Positions 9,107 to 18,057 are shown, counted from the first letter of the stretch. The stretch is DNA of 63,338 nucleotides from CAYMQB01 sp964392665 (GCA_964392665.1 CAYMQB010000012.1:1-63338), one strand, 5' to 3'. Numbers and translations are program-made. The notes: generated by a model from the letters alone, not told the origin.

Positions 9107-9679
9107 ATGAAGGAAAATGTAATTACGATCGTTTCCGGATTACCTCGTTCGGGGACTTCCTTGATGATGAGAATGCTCGAAGCAGGGGGCATGAAAGTAT
9201 TAACCGATAAGATAAGAAAAGCGGATGACGATAACCCGAAAGGTTATTACGAATTTGAAAGAGTGAAACAAATAGAAAATGATTCGGGCTGGTTGAAAGA
9301 TGCCGAAGGAAAAGTTGTGAAAATGATATCCGCCCTGCTAAAACATCTTCCCGACGGTTATAATTACAAAATTATCTTTATGAGAAGAAAGATAGAGGAA
9401 ATCCTTGCGTCGCAGAAACAGATGCTCAAGAGAAGAGGGAAACCAACGGACGAAGTAAGTGATAAAAAAATGGCAAAACTGTATCAGGAACATCTGAAAC
9501 AGGTTGAAAAATGGTTAACAAACAGGACGAATTTTAGTATTCTAAACATAAGTTATAACAATATTCTTGAAAATCCTGTTTTGAATGTTAGGAAAATTAA
9601 TTTTTTCCTCAATAATTCACTTGATACAGATAAAATGGTTTCAGTTGTCGATAAGAAATTGTATCGACAGAGGTATTGA
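9107..9679 (+). CDS. sulfotransferase-like P-loop protein
   Basis: 190 residues opening with GLPRSGTSLMMRML (residues 10-23), the 5'-phosphosulfate binding loop of sulfotransferases, followed by a family-like NPKGYYEFE stretch near 43-51. FMRRKIEEILASQ (about 90-102) fits the 3'-phosphate binding segment. Such enzymes move sulfate from PAPS to sugars, lipids or peptides. The protein is shorter than most sulfotransferases (250-300 residues) and the C-terminal part is AT-rich and less conserved, so the substrate is unknown. It has its own promoter at 9031-9059 and no operon partners. Confidence 0.7.
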   Translation: MKENVITIVSGLPRSGTSLMMRMLEAGGMKVLTDKIRKADDDNPKGYYEFERVKQIENDSGWLKDAEGKVVKMISALLKHLPDGYNYKIIFMRRKIEEILASQKQMLKRRGKPTDEVSDKKMAKLYQEHLKQVEKWLTNRTNFSILNISYNNILENPVLNVRKINFFLNNSLDTDKMVSVVDKKLYRQRY

Positions 9680-9824
9680 CATTCCTCCATTTTAATGTAT
9701 AATTCTGTAATAAAGATTAATGAAAGTCGGTAAAAAACGAATAATAACCTGTAGTTCAAGCAATTATTGACGAGTAGTTTTCTGTCAGAGAGAAGATAAT
9801 GTGGATAACAGAAAAGGAGCGTAA

Positions 9825-11096
9825 ATTATTAGCTCAATAATTTTAAGTATCTTTTCCTGCTTCTTTAGTTATACCATCATAGATTCTGTTGACATTGGCG
9901 ATTTTGCAAACGGTATCGGTTATGGAAGTGGTTTCGTTTGGGCTGACGAAAACGGTATTGATAGGATTTTCAAGATAAATCCTGCAAATATGAATATTAT
10001 TTCCTCATTCTCATATCCCGGAGGATTGGATGGACTCTGTTATGACGGTGAATATCTCTGGATAGGTATGTGGTCGTCATCCATTTACAAGATTGACACA
10101 ACTGGAAATTTTATCGGTTCCTGGCCTGCGCCTGAAGGTTCATACTCTTACGGTATGGCATTTGATGGAACACACTTATGGCACTCTCAGAAGGATTTGA
10201 AGAAGATTTATGAACTCGATTACAACAACCCTACTGTTGTAATTCAGTCGTTTACCGTAACCTGGACTCCTAAGGACCTTGCCTGGTACAATGGACACCT
10301 GTGGGCAACAGCAAATGGGGACTTTGTCTATGAGCTTGACCCGACGAATATGAGCATACTAAGTTCTTATCCTTCTGGAAGACCGTTTACTGCCGGTCTG
10401 GCAATTGGCGGTGGCTATCTGTGGTTTGGCTCCAATAATAGTAACAAAGGAATGGTATACAAAGTAGATATGCCGTTAGCAATCGAGGAAGTTGAGTTCA
10501 CAGCTTTATCAGGTGTTCGCTGCTGTAAGCTACGCTGGAATGTGAATATGGAAATTGATATAGTTCAGTATATTCTCTATAGAAAATCTGATAGAGGAGC
10601 ATATGATTACTTTGAGATTAGCCGAATTACTGCTTCGGGTTCCTCTCCTTCTCCAAAAACTTATTCGTACAAGGATGAAAATGTGGGTGTGGGGGAGAGG
10701 TATTCCTATAAACTTTGTCTTGAGAAAACAGATGGTTCAAAAAAGTGGTTTGGACCTGTATCAGTAAAAATAGAAGAGGTAAAACCTTATCTCAGTATTT
10801 ATCCAAATCCGTCCAGAAATAATGTAGAAATAAGCTACGGAATACCCGAAACTGGAAAAAGAGAAAACAGAAATTTCCCGGTTTCCCAATTTCCAATTTC
10901 GCTTTGTATTTATGATATGAGTGGAAGGTTGGTAAAATCATTTTCCGTCTTCTCTCCTCACCCTTCGCTCATCGGTTCCGTATCATGGGATGGTAATGCT
11001 GGGGGGAAGGGTAGAAGGGTTCCTGCAGGCATATACTTTGTCAAATTGAAGAGTGAAAATTACTCATTAGGGAAAAAAATCACTTTGTTAAAATAG
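9825..11096 (+). CDS. secreted propeller-like protein with sorting-type C-terminal module
   Basis: The first ATG in frame is at 9990, but the frame is open for 55 codons upstream, and those codons give a signal-peptide-like hydrophobic run followed by a further blade (GYGSGFVWADENGIDRIFKI). A ribosome site (AAAAGGAG, 9813-9819) lies just before the ATT codons at 9825 and 9828, so an AUU start is proposed. A frameshift is the alternative: an overlapping 13-codon ATG frame begins at 9799. The body has propeller-like blades (LCYDGEYLWIG, MAFDGTHLW), then a fibronectin-like domain (about 225-320) and a tail with IYPNPSRNN, IYDMSGRLVK and VPAGIYFVKLK, as in FlgD/type IX sorting domains. Two extra segments (KRENRNFPVSQFP and FSPHPSLIG) interrupt this tail in frame and look like inserted repeat DNA. 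Confidence 0.7.
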   Translation: MISSIILSIFSCFFSYTIIDSVDIGDFANGIGYGSGFVWADENGIDRIFKINPANMNIISSFSYPGGLDGLCYDGEYLWIGMWSSSIYKIDTTGNFIGSWPAPEGSYSYGMAFDGTHLWHSQKDLKKIYELDYNNPTVVIQSFTVTWTPKDLAWYNGHLWATANGDFVYELDPTNMSILSSYPSGRPFTAGLAIGGGYLWFGSNNSNKGMVYKVDMPLAIEEVEFTALSGVRCCKLRWNVNMEIDIVQYILYRKSDRGAYDYFEISRITASGSSPSPKTYSYKDENVGVGERYSYKLCLEKTDGSKKWFGPVSVKIEEVKPYLSIYPNPSRNNVEISYGIPETGKRENRNFPVSQFPISLCIYDMSGRLVKSFSVFSPHPSLIGSVSWDGNAGGKGRRVPAGIYFVKLKSENYSLGKKITLLK

Positions 11097-11142
11097 TTGT
11101 GGTCAAGTTTCTTAAAGCATAGACCTTAAGGGGGGGTGGCTA

Positions 11143-12912
11143 ATGATGAGAGTGGTCATAATAAGTTTTCTCACAGTTATTTCTTCATCTCTCTGTTCTG
11201 CTCAGATTACGAATAACATTGTTGTTCGTCCCGATTCTGAAAGAATAGCCATATCGAAATATGTCTTTGGTTCGGGTGATGAAATGAATGCCTGTTTTTC
11301 TCCACTTTCCCAAACTCGTCCGCTCATCACTGCCACGAAACCTTCACTTCTAAGGTTCGGAGGAATTGGTGCTGAGTATCTTGACTGGGAGGGTGATTCT
11401 TTTTCAGGAATGGCGTATGTTGACTTTGTAGATACGTTTATCATTCCTCAGCCCGTCCATTTCGGGGTAGATTCATTTCTTAGATTATGCGAGGATATAG
11501 GTTCAGAACCAATATTGACCGTCAATATGCAAACAACTGATACTGCACTTGGTCGAAGAATGGTAGAATATGCTAATGGAGATACGCTAACACCTATGGG
11601 GCAGTTGCGAGCTCAGAGGGGACATCCTGAAGCCTATAATGTAAACATCTGGAGTTTGGGAAATGAACCTGACATAGCGGGTGGACAGTGGCCTGCTCCT
11701 CCCTGGGGATACTGGACATTTTACAGGCATTTTGGGATTCCGTTTGTCAACTGGTCCTGGCAGGATTCTTCCTTCTGGACACCACAGGATTTTGCTAATC
11801 TGATTCCTCTGTATGTTACTACAATGGAAAGTGCCAGTCCAATTCCGCTCTCGTTCATTTACTCGATGGCAGGTGATCCTTCCTGGATTCGTCCTGTTGT
11901 CGAACCCAATATAAACCTCATAGATTACCTTGATTTTCACTACTACCCTTCTGGTGTATTTGATTCGATTGCAGATACAGCGGATTACATAGAATGGCTT
12001 TCAAAAACCGATACAATATATCCTGCAGAGGCGTATGCGAAGATGTTTGCTGATTCGCTTGCTGCAATCGGGGCAACAGCCATTAAGCCAATTTGTCTTG
12101 AGTTCAATGCAGGAATAATAATCGTACCCGATGCTTTGTGGTGGAACTACTTGAATGGCTTATTTATTGCCGACTGTATTGGACACTGGATGCATCAGGG
12201 ATTAGAGATGGCAGCTGTCTACAGCATTCATGAAGGAAATCCGGGCAGTTCTGGTTTCCCTTATTTTGGTATCGTAAGAGGGGACACGGCAAGCAGAAGA
12301 ATGGCATCTTATGTCCTCGAGATGTACAATACATATTTTGGTGATACATTGATTTGGTCTGTTTCCGACCATAAGAATACAGGTTATGGCATCAAAGCCT
12401 GGTCATCAAAACGTTCTTCAGATGGAAAGTATGCAGTGATGGTTATCAATAAGACACTTGATACTACCTATACAACGACCATACAACTCAAGGATTCGAT
12501 TCAGAGTTTCCATTTACTGAACATTACAAACAATGCGCCCATAGGTGCTCCTTTCAACGGAACGACAGGCATTGTCGATAGAGGTGTTTTTGCTACTGAC
12601 AGCATAAAGAATGGCTGGAGTTATTTAACCCAATCCATCATACCTGCCAGTGTCTCACTTTTTGAAGTTACCCCATATTTGGGTGTGAAAGAAATTGCTC
12701 AAGGGAAAAAGCCTGCTATTTCAGTTCCATCCATAGTTAGGAGGGGCGCTACTATCAAAGTTAGTTATGATTCCTATTCTCTGTTTTCGGTTTCAGGACG
12801 TGAGGTTTACAGGTGGAATAATACCAAAACACTCACTTTTCCGTTCATAACAAGAGGTGTGTACTTCTTAAAAACAAAGGGTAAAGGATTTAGGAAACTT
12901 ATTCTCTTCTAA
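11143..12912 (+). CDS. secreted clan GH-A glycosidase, arabinofuranosidase-like
   Basis: A 589-residue exported protein: signal peptide (1 to about 21, cut near CSAQ), then a TIM-barrel region with LRFGGIGAEYLDWE, WSLGNEPD (Glu near 175, the expected acid/base in the NEP motif) and CLEFNAG (Glu at about 320, the expected nucleophile). This Glu pair after beta strands 4 and 7 is the clan GH-A signature, and the RFGG start and overall plan resemble alpha-L-arabinofuranosidases (GH51) and related families. A beta-sandwich region follows, and the last 70 residues (LFSVSGREVYRW, RGVYFLKTKGKGFRKLILF) are a degenerate version of the sorting-type tail of the preceding gene. GGGGGGTGG precedes the ATG. 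It probably degrades plant or microbial polysaccharide outside the cell; the exact substrate is open. Confidence 0.72.
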   Translation: MMRVVIISFLTVISSSLCSAQITNNIVVRPDSERIAISKYVFGSGDEMNACFSPLSQTRPLITATKPSLLRFGGIGAEYLDWEGDSFSGMAYVDFVDTFIIPQPVHFGVDSFLRLCEDIGSEPILTVNMQTTDTALGRRMVEYANGDTLTPMGQLRAQRGHPEAYNVNIWSLGNEPDIAGGQWPAPPWGYWTFYRHFGIPFVNWSWQDSSFWTPQDFANLIPLYVTTMESASPIPLSFIYSMAGDPSWIRPVVEPNINLIDYLDFHYYPSGVFDSIADTADYIEWLSKTDTIYPAEAYAKMFADSLAAIGATAIKPICLEFNAGIIIVPDALWWNYLNGLFIADCIGHWMHQGLEMAAVYSIHEGNPGSSGFPYFGIVRGDTASRRMASYVLEMYNTYFGDTLIWSVSDHKNTGYGIKAWSSKRSSDGKYAVMVINKTLDTTYTTTIQLKDSIQSFHLLNITNNAPIGAPFNGTTGIVDRGVFATDSIKNGWSYLTQSIIPASVSLFEVTPYLGVKEIAQGKKPAISVPSIVRRGATIKVSYDSYSLFSVSGREVYRWNNTKTLTFPFITRGVYFLKTKGKGFRKLILF

Positions 12913-12927
12913 AGCCGAAGGCATAGA

Positions 12928-13797
12928 ATGGATAGCGAAAGATTTTTGAAAACCTTCGAATTAATTTTTTCAACACTCATTTTTCTATTTTTATCCTGTG
13001 CATCTTCAGAAAAGCATAAGAATGTTTTATCCGTAAGAGAACCTGGTGCGGAAGAAGCGCTTATTATACTGGGTGGGTTTACTGCAACCCCGAATGAACT
13101 TGAAAAGGCAACGGATTATTTCAAGCAGAACAGTTCTTATGATGTCTTAACACCTGATTTCAAGAGCAAGGATGGTTTTAATGCTTGTGTAAAAAACTTA
13201 AAACAGTTTATTTCCACTGCTAAACTTGGAAGATACAAAAAAGTGCATTTATTCTGCTATATTTTGGGTGGCATGATTTTAAGAGAATTTCTTAAACAGG
13301 ACAGTATTCCCAACTTAGGCAGAATAGTTCTTGACAGGGGTCCTCTACAGGAGAGGCTTGCCCTTGCAGTGGAAGAAAGCTATCCCGACTTTCTACTGGA
13401 TAGAATATGGGGGAAGACTCTATTTGATATTGCAACCTTTGATTTTTCATATTTCCCTGATTGTGGAGGTGATATAGGTTTGCTCATTGAGACGAGACCT
13501 GCGAAGGTTATAAGGTTTCACATTGAGCAAATATTGAATCAGGATAGTTTAAGTTTTGCACCGGACGATATTATGAATGGTTATGCGGATTATGCCTATC
13601 TGCCCCTGGACCATGACCAGACGTATTATGAGATTTCTGAGTTTGGTCCAATGGTGTTAAAGTTTTTCAAAACAGGTTCTTTCGGTAACGAGGCAAACAG
13701 AGTTTTTTCAGGAAAGGTCGAAGGGATTCGTATTTACCATAGCTGTGTATCTTGCGGAACAGGTACCTGTAGTGGATGTTTATTCTTTATTCCTTAA
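12928..13797 (+). CDS. lipoprotein with inactive alpha/beta-hydrolase-like fold
   Basis: 289 residues. A lipoprotein signal ends in FLFLSCA (lipobox LFLSC). The body matches the alpha/beta-hydrolase layout: a first strand ALIILGGF, a lid-like region, then KKVHLFCYILGGMILREFL, where the nucleophile elbow GxSxGG would be. Here it reads CYILGG (110-115), so Ile 112 stands in the serine position. PLDHDQ near 230 could hold the His. The protein is therefore either a non-enzymatic relative or one with a displaced active site. The C-terminus is cysteine rich (CVSCGTGTCSGC), possibly a metal site or disulfide knot. It starts 15 nt after the glycosidase, so it may be co-transcribed with it. Confidence 0.6.
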   Translation: MDSERFLKTFELIFSTLIFLFLSCASSEKHKNVLSVREPGAEEALIILGGFTATPNELEKATDYFKQNSSYDVLTPDFKSKDGFNACVKNLKQFISTAKLGRYKKVHLFCYILGGMILREFLKQDSIPNLGRIVLDRGPLQERLALAVEESYPDFLLDRIWGKTLFDIATFDFSYFPDCGGDIGLLIETRPAKVIRFHIEQILNQDSLSFAPDDIMNGYADYAYLPLDHDQTYYEISEFGPMVLKFFKTGSFGNEANRVFSGKVEGIRIYHSCVSCGTGTCSGCLFFIP

Positions 13798-13819
13798 AGA
13801 GGTGTTTGTGATTTTATTC

Positions 13820-13847
13820 TTGACACAAAGGTTAGATAGTGTATAGT
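13820..13847 (+). promoter_or_regulatory. sigma-70 type promoter
   Basis: TTGACA (13820-13825), a 16-nt spacer and TATAGT (13842-13847). It stands before the tight gene run that begins at 13910. Confidence 0.7.
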
Positions 13848-13909
13848 TTTATTATGGTTTCTATAAAGTTAGTGAAGGTTTTATGTGAATATGGATAGGG
13901 GGTGAAAGA

Positions 13910-14296
13910 ATGGATTTCTCGAAATTAAATACATTGGCTGCCTGGTTTGGAATTCTTGCTGGGGTTATAGCAGGTCTTGTTCAGGGTCTTTTTTTCCATA
14001 AAGAAGAATGGTTAGGAGGGTATACGTCCTGGAAGAGGAGAATGGTGCGATTGGCGCACATCTCGTTTTTTGGGATTGGTTTTGTCAATTTAGCCTTTGC
14101 CTTTGCCGTTTATTCAGCAAATATCCAAAGTGGTATTGTGTTGCCTTCTTACCTTTTTATTATCGGTGCCATTACAATGCCGATTGTCTGCTATCTTTCT
14201 GCATTCAAGAAATTCTTCCGTAATCTCTTTTTTATACCTGTTCTCAGCGTTCTTGTGGGAACGGTAGTATTTATTTTGGGAGGTTTGTTAAAATGA
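13910..14296 (+). CDS. small four-helix membrane protein
   Basis: 128 residues with four predicted membrane segments (about 9-27, 45-68, 76-96, 103-125) and a short charged loop with HKEEWLGGYTSWKRR after the first. Nothing in it points to a known enzyme family. AGGGGGTGAAAG precedes the ATG. The stop overlaps the next start by 4 nt (ATGA), so it is translationally coupled to the radical SAM gene and probably works with it. Confidence 0.7.
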   Translation: MDFSKLNTLAAWFGILAGVIAGLVQGLFFHKEEWLGGYTSWKRRMVRLAHISFFGIGFVNLAFAFAVYSANIQSGIVLPSYLFIIGAITMPIVCYLSAFKKFFRNLFFIPVLSVLVGTVVFILGGLLK

Positions 14297-15627
14297 AAAT
14301 AGGTTTGGTAGCAATGAGTGGAATTCGAGTATGCGACAAAGAACTACTTAGGCTTGGATTAACACTTCCTGGATTTGTAGAGCGTAGTCAGGTTATTGCA
14401 TCTCTTCCAAGTCTTGGTTTGTTAACCCTGGCTGGTATGACAAAGGCAGAACATACTGTTGAATATGTGGAGGTTCCGGATATAAATGAGCTGGATAGTC
14501 TTCCCGATCAATGGGATCTTGTTGGCATATCAAGTTACTCTGCACAGATAGACGAAGCATATGAGCTTGCGAAACGATACAAAGAGAAGGGAACTCCTGT
14601 TGTTATGGGAGGACCACATGTAAGTCATTGTCCTGAAGAAGCAGCTGAATTCTGTGATTCAGTTGTGATTGGAGAAGGAGAACTCAGCTGGTTTGAAGTT
14701 CTTAAGGATGCTGGAGACGGAAATCTCAAGCCATTTTACGGTTCGTTAGATAATTCCTTCGATTTGGCGGATGCGCCAATGCCTACTTTTGAGTTGCTGG
14801 ATGTTTCAAAATACGACCGTCTCACTGTCCAAACAAGCCGTGGATGTCCGCATCTATGCGAGTTTTGTGGTAGTTCTCCGCTTATAACGAAGAAGTACAC
14901 CCAGAAGCCCATTAAGAAGGTTCTTGCTGAGATTGATAAGATAAAAAGCTTGTGGTCAGGACACTTCATTGAGTTCGTGGATGATAATGCGATAATAAAC
15001 AAGACTTACTGGAGAGAATTACTCCCTGAACTCAAGAAGCGTAGAATAAAATGGTTTGTTGAAACAGATATTTCCGTTAGTGAAGATGATGAAATGCTAA
15101 ATCTTATGCGTGAGGGAGGATGTGTTCAGGTTTTGATAGGACTTGAAAGTCCCATTAAGGCGGACCTAAACAATATTGAACTCAAGAATAACTGGAAACT
15201 GAAGCATTTTTCAAGTTACAGGGATGCCATTATTAAGATTCAATCTTATGGAATCAGGGTGACCGGATGCTTTATTTTTGGACTTGATGGTCAGGGTCCG
15301 GGAATATTTGACCAGGTGCTTGATTTTGTGAAGGATACGGAGATGTTTGATGTTCAGATAACTCTGCTTACACCTTTCCCGGGTACACCGCTTTATGAGC
15401 GTCTCAGGAAGGAAAAAAGACTGCTTGATGAGCATGATTGGAAAAAGTGCACCCTTTTTGATATTAATTTTAAGCCCACGAATATGAATGTTCAGGAATT
15501 GAGAGAAGGATTCAGAGCCCTTGGAGTAAAAATTTATGGAGATGAACTTACAAACTGGAGAAGACAAAGGTTTAAGGAGCATTTAAGGAAAGCGGTAAAA
15601 ATGAAAAGGAGGAAAGATGAAAACTAA
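14293..15627 (+). CDS. B12-binding radical SAM protein
   Basis: 444 residues: an N-terminal cobalamin-binding-like domain (about 1-150, with LASLPSLGLLTLAG-type strands, VGISSYSAQIDEA and VMGGPHVSHCPEEA), then a radical SAM core (about 170-390). The cluster motif is CPHLCEFC (Cys 185, 189, 192), which holds the 4Fe-4S cluster that cleaves SAM. IGLESP, TGCFIFGLDGQ and LTPFPGTPLYERL are typical later core motifs. Members of this class methylate or rearrange lipids, hopanoids, antibiotics and tRNA. A small membrane protein gene overlaps it on each side (4 and 11 nt), so a membrane-associated or lipid substrate is plausible. That part is inference. Confidence 0.85.
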   Translation: MKIGLVAMSGIRVCDKELLRLGLTLPGFVERSQVIASLPSLGLLTLAGMTKAEHTVEYVEVPDINELDSLPDQWDLVGISSYSAQIDEAYELAKRYKEKGTPVVMGGPHVSHCPEEAAEFCDSVVIGEGELSWFEVLKDAGDGNLKPFYGSLDNSFDLADAPMPTFELLDVSKYDRLTVQTSRGCPHLCEFCGSSPLITKKYTQKPIKKVLAEIDKIKSLWSGHFIEFVDDNAIINKTYWRELLPELKKRRIKWFVETDISVSEDDEMLNLMREGGCVQVLIGLESPIKADLNNIELKNNWKLKHFSSYRDAIIKIQSYGIRVTGCFIFGLDGQGPGIFDQVLDFVKDTEMFDVQITLLTPFPGTPLYERLRKEKRLLDEHDWKKCTLFDINFKPTNMNVQELREGFRALGVKIYGDELTNWRRQRFKEHLRKAVKMKRRKDEN

Positions 15628-16012
15628 TATTTTCACTCCGCTGATTTTTTACTTCTCGGCATTCTACGATGGTATTCTCGGCATTTTCTTTCTTATTTTT
15701 CCAAAATCGGGATTTGACTTTTTTAATGTAATATATCCAAATCACTGGGGATACATTCGATTTCCCGCGACCATTCTCATTATTTTCGGAATAATGTTTT
15801 TTCAGATAGCAAGACATCCGCTTGCCAACAGAAATATGATGCCTTACGGTGTGCTTCTGAAGTTTTCGTATTCTTTTGTTATTTTTGGTTACTGGTTTAC
15901 AAAAGGACTCCCTGATATGTGGAAACCGTTTGCAGTAATTGATTTTGTGTTGGGAATACTCTTTATTTTCTCGTATTCTATGCTGGGAAAACAAGCGAAA
16001 GAAAGTGCTTAA
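15617..16012 (+). CDS. small four-helix membrane protein
   Basis: 131 residues with four membrane segments (about 6-27, 45-64, 75-96, 102-124) and only short loops. The ATG follows AAAAGGAGGAAAG inside the end of the radical SAM gene (11-nt overlap). No family recognised. Like the protein at 13910 it has four helices, but no clear sequence similarity to it is visible by eye. Confidence 0.7.
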   Translation: MKTNIFTPLIFYFSAFYDGILGIFFLIFPKSGFDFFNVIYPNHWGYIRFPATILIIFGIMFFQIARHPLANRNMMPYGVLLKFSYSFVIFGYWFTKGLPDMWKPFAVIDFVLGILFIFSYSMLGKQAKESA

Positions 16013-16907
16013 CATCACAAGATTATTCATTATCGGTTTCCTGGTGTTTTATCAAGTCTGTGGATGCAAGAGTGAGGACGCAGAGCAGCTTGGAGTGGAG
16101 AAGGAATCTCACGCTGGAAATGATTTTACTGACAACGATTATGCAGAACACCTCAAAGAGCTTGAAAAGAAAGTTCCTAAAGGATTTACCGTGGTTCTTC
16201 AAAAACCCTTTTATGTGATCGGAAACGAACCTGAAAAAATGGTAGAACTGCGGTGCAAAAATACTATCAAATGGGCTGTTGAAATGATCAAAAAGGATTA
16301 TTTTAGCAGTGACCCTTTAGACATAATTGATATCTGGTTGTTCAAGGACAAAGAGAGTTACAGGAAATATGCAAGAGAGATTTTTGGTGACGAACCAACG
16401 ACTCCATACGGATATTTTTCGGATGAGGACAATGCATTGGTTATGAATATAAGTACAGGCGGGGGGACGCTTGTGCATGAAATTGTTCATCCCTTTATGC
16501 ATTCGAATTTCTTAGAATGCCCTCCCTGGTTCGATGAAGGATTGGCATCTCTTTATGAGCAATCCTGCGAAAAAAATGGCCACATATATGGGAAAACGAA
16601 CTGGAGACTCGCAGGTTTGCAGAAAGCAATAAGTAACAATGCTGTTCCATCTTTCAAGCAGCTCGCATCGATGAATCGACACGAATTCTATAATCTTGAC
16701 AAGGGCACAAACTACGGACAGGCGCGTTATCTCTGCTACTATCTTCAGGAGAAGAGACTTCTTGTAGAATTCTATCATAAGTTCTATGGGAACAGAGAAG
16801 CAGACCCTACTGGATATACTACATTGAAAAGAGTTTTAGGTGAAGAAGATATGGATGCATTCAAGCAGAAATGGGAAGCATTTGTGCTTGGACTCAGGTT
16901 TCCATAA
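16005..16907 (+). CDS. lipoprotein, MA-type zinc metallopeptidase
   Basis: 300 residues when started at GTG 16005, which overlaps the previous stop by 8 nt. This start gives a compact lipoprotein signal (hydrophobic run ending VCGCKSED), while the longer frame from 15939 would put a non-signal stretch in front. The catalytic motif is HEIVH (158-162), followed by PPWFDEGLASLYE, where Glu is the expected third zinc ligand; this is the gluzincin pattern of the peptidase MA family. Probably an envelope-anchored zinc protease or inactive relative; the substrate is unknown. It ends the overlapping run begun at 13910. Confidence 0.75.
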   Translation: MLNITRLFIIGFLVFYQVCGCKSEDAEQLGVEKESHAGNDFTDNDYAEHLKELEKKVPKGFTVVLQKPFYVIGNEPEKMVELRCKNTIKWAVEMIKKDYFSSDPLDIIDIWLFKDKESYRKYAREIFGDEPTTPYGYFSDEDNALVMNISTGGGTLVHEIVHPFMHSNFLECPPWFDEGLASLYEQSCEKNGHIYGKTNWRLAGLQKAISNNAVPSFKQLASMNRHEFYNLDKGTNYGQARYLCYYLQEKRLLVEFYHKFYGNREADPTGYTTLKRVLGEEDMDAFKQKWEAFVLGLRFP

Positions 16908-16931
16908 GTTTGCAGGTGTGTGGTTGGTTAA

Positions 16932-17765
16932 ATGACTATTCAGAGAATTTGCTGGAGTTCCTTGACAGTTGTTCTTGTTTGCATAGGGGTATACTTTGTT
17001 TTTACTACCATTTTAACTGTTATTCAATCGCACCTGATTTACTATCCGAATTTACCGAGTCGTGAAGTTAAAATGACTCCCGATGCAATAGGGCTTTCAT
17101 ATGAAAAAGTCATTCTCGAAACTGTCGATAGGGTGAAGCTTTCCGGGTGGTTTATCCCTGCTGAGAATTGCAGGGGTGTGGTTTTGTTCTGTCATGGCAA
17201 CGCTGGCAATATATCCCATCGATTAGAATCTATTCAAATATTTAATCGTCTTGAATTCAGTACTTTGATCTTTGACTATCGCGGTTACGGCGAGAGTGGA
17301 GGGAGAATTAGTGAGAGGGGAACATATATCGATGCTGAAGCTGCCTGGAACTATCTGATTCGACAACGTGAGGTAACCCAGGATGATATTGTTATTGTTG
17401 GCAGGTCTCTCGGGGGTTCCATTGCAGCATGGCTTGCACAAGGACGTATGCCAAAAGGTCTTATCATAGAGTCGACATTTACTTCCATAAGAGATATTGG
17501 TTCCGAGTTATATCCTTATATACCGGTTAAATTGGTATCCCGATTCAGCTATAATACACTGGATTACCTTGAGGATGTGAATTGTCCGGTACTAATCGTG
17601 CATAGTATGGACGATGAATTGATACCAGTAGAGCACGGTCGTAAATTATTTAATGCGGCGAAAGAGCCAAAGGAATTTCTCGAGATTAAAGGGACACATA
17701 ATGATGGTATTATGGAATCAAGAAAAAACTATGTAGAAGGTCTAAGCTCGTTTATGTCAAAATAA
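16932..17765 (+). CDS. membrane-anchored alpha/beta hydrolase
   Basis: 277 residues. An N-terminal membrane anchor (about 8-30) is followed by an alpha/beta-hydrolase domain of the Bem46/ABHD13/YfhR kind. Motifs: oxyanion strand LFCHGNAGN, DYRGYGESGG, nucleophile elbow GRSLGG (Ser 159), then HSMDDELIP with the Asp and GTHNDG with the His. The triad is complete, unlike the lipoprotein at 12928. Starts 24 nt after the metallopeptidase gene, so it may share its transcript. Likely a serine hydrolase acting at the membrane face; substrate unknown. Confidence 0.8.
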   Translation: MTIQRICWSSLTVVLVCIGVYFVFTTILTVIQSHLIYYPNLPSREVKMTPDAIGLSYEKVILETVDRVKLSGWFIPAENCRGVVLFCHGNAGNISHRLESIQIFNRLEFSTLIFDYRGYGESGGRISERGTYIDAEAAWNYLIRQREVTQDDIVIVGRSLGGSIAAWLAQGRMPKGLIIESTFTSIRDIGSELYPYIPVKLVSRFSYNTLDYLEDVNCPVLIVHSMDDELIPVEHGRKLFNAAKEPKEFLEIKGTHNDGIMESRKNYVEGLSSFMSK

Positions 17766-17856
17766 CATAGGTTTTTCAGTTATATCTGGTTTTATGAGTC
17801 GAGCGAAAAGTCTTTAATTACTGAGTGGAGTATTTTGTGATTGAAAGTAAAGGTAG

Positions 17857-18057
17857 GTGACGGGCATTAGAAAGGATGAATGCAAATGGTATCAGTCGTG
17901 CCCAATGAAAGCGTTCTTCGAAGCAGGGAAATTAGAAGGGCGCTGGGTTGAACGATACTGCAAAGGGGACTGGGAAAAGTGTGTTCGCTATTATAATAAT
18001 TTCATTGTTTCGTGCCTGCAAGATGATTTCTTCATAATTCATTTTGCATTGAAATGA
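17857..18057 (+). CDS. small cysteine-rich protein, possibly C-terminally truncated
   Basis: 66 residues from GTG 17857 with AAAGGTAGGT upstream. Five cysteines occur in the first 47 residues (KDECKWYQSCPMK, ERYCKGDWEKCVRY). From memory this resembles a short family with a CxxxxxCPMKxFxExGKL...YCxGxWxxCVRY core, usually longer at the C-terminus. Here the core is followed by an unrelated hydrophobic tail whose last 19 bases overlap the 3' end of the opposite-strand gene. The gene may have lost its natural end. A Zn or Fe-S site is possible; function unknown. Confidence 0.5.
   Translation: MTGIRKDECKWYQSCPMKAFFEAGKLEGRWVERYCKGDWEKCVRYYNNFIVSCLQDDFFIIHFALK

Noticed and set aside
15939..16004. 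Longer N-terminus for the metallopeptidase
   Set aside because: It lies within the previous gene and would put a non-signal stretch before the lipoprotein signal.
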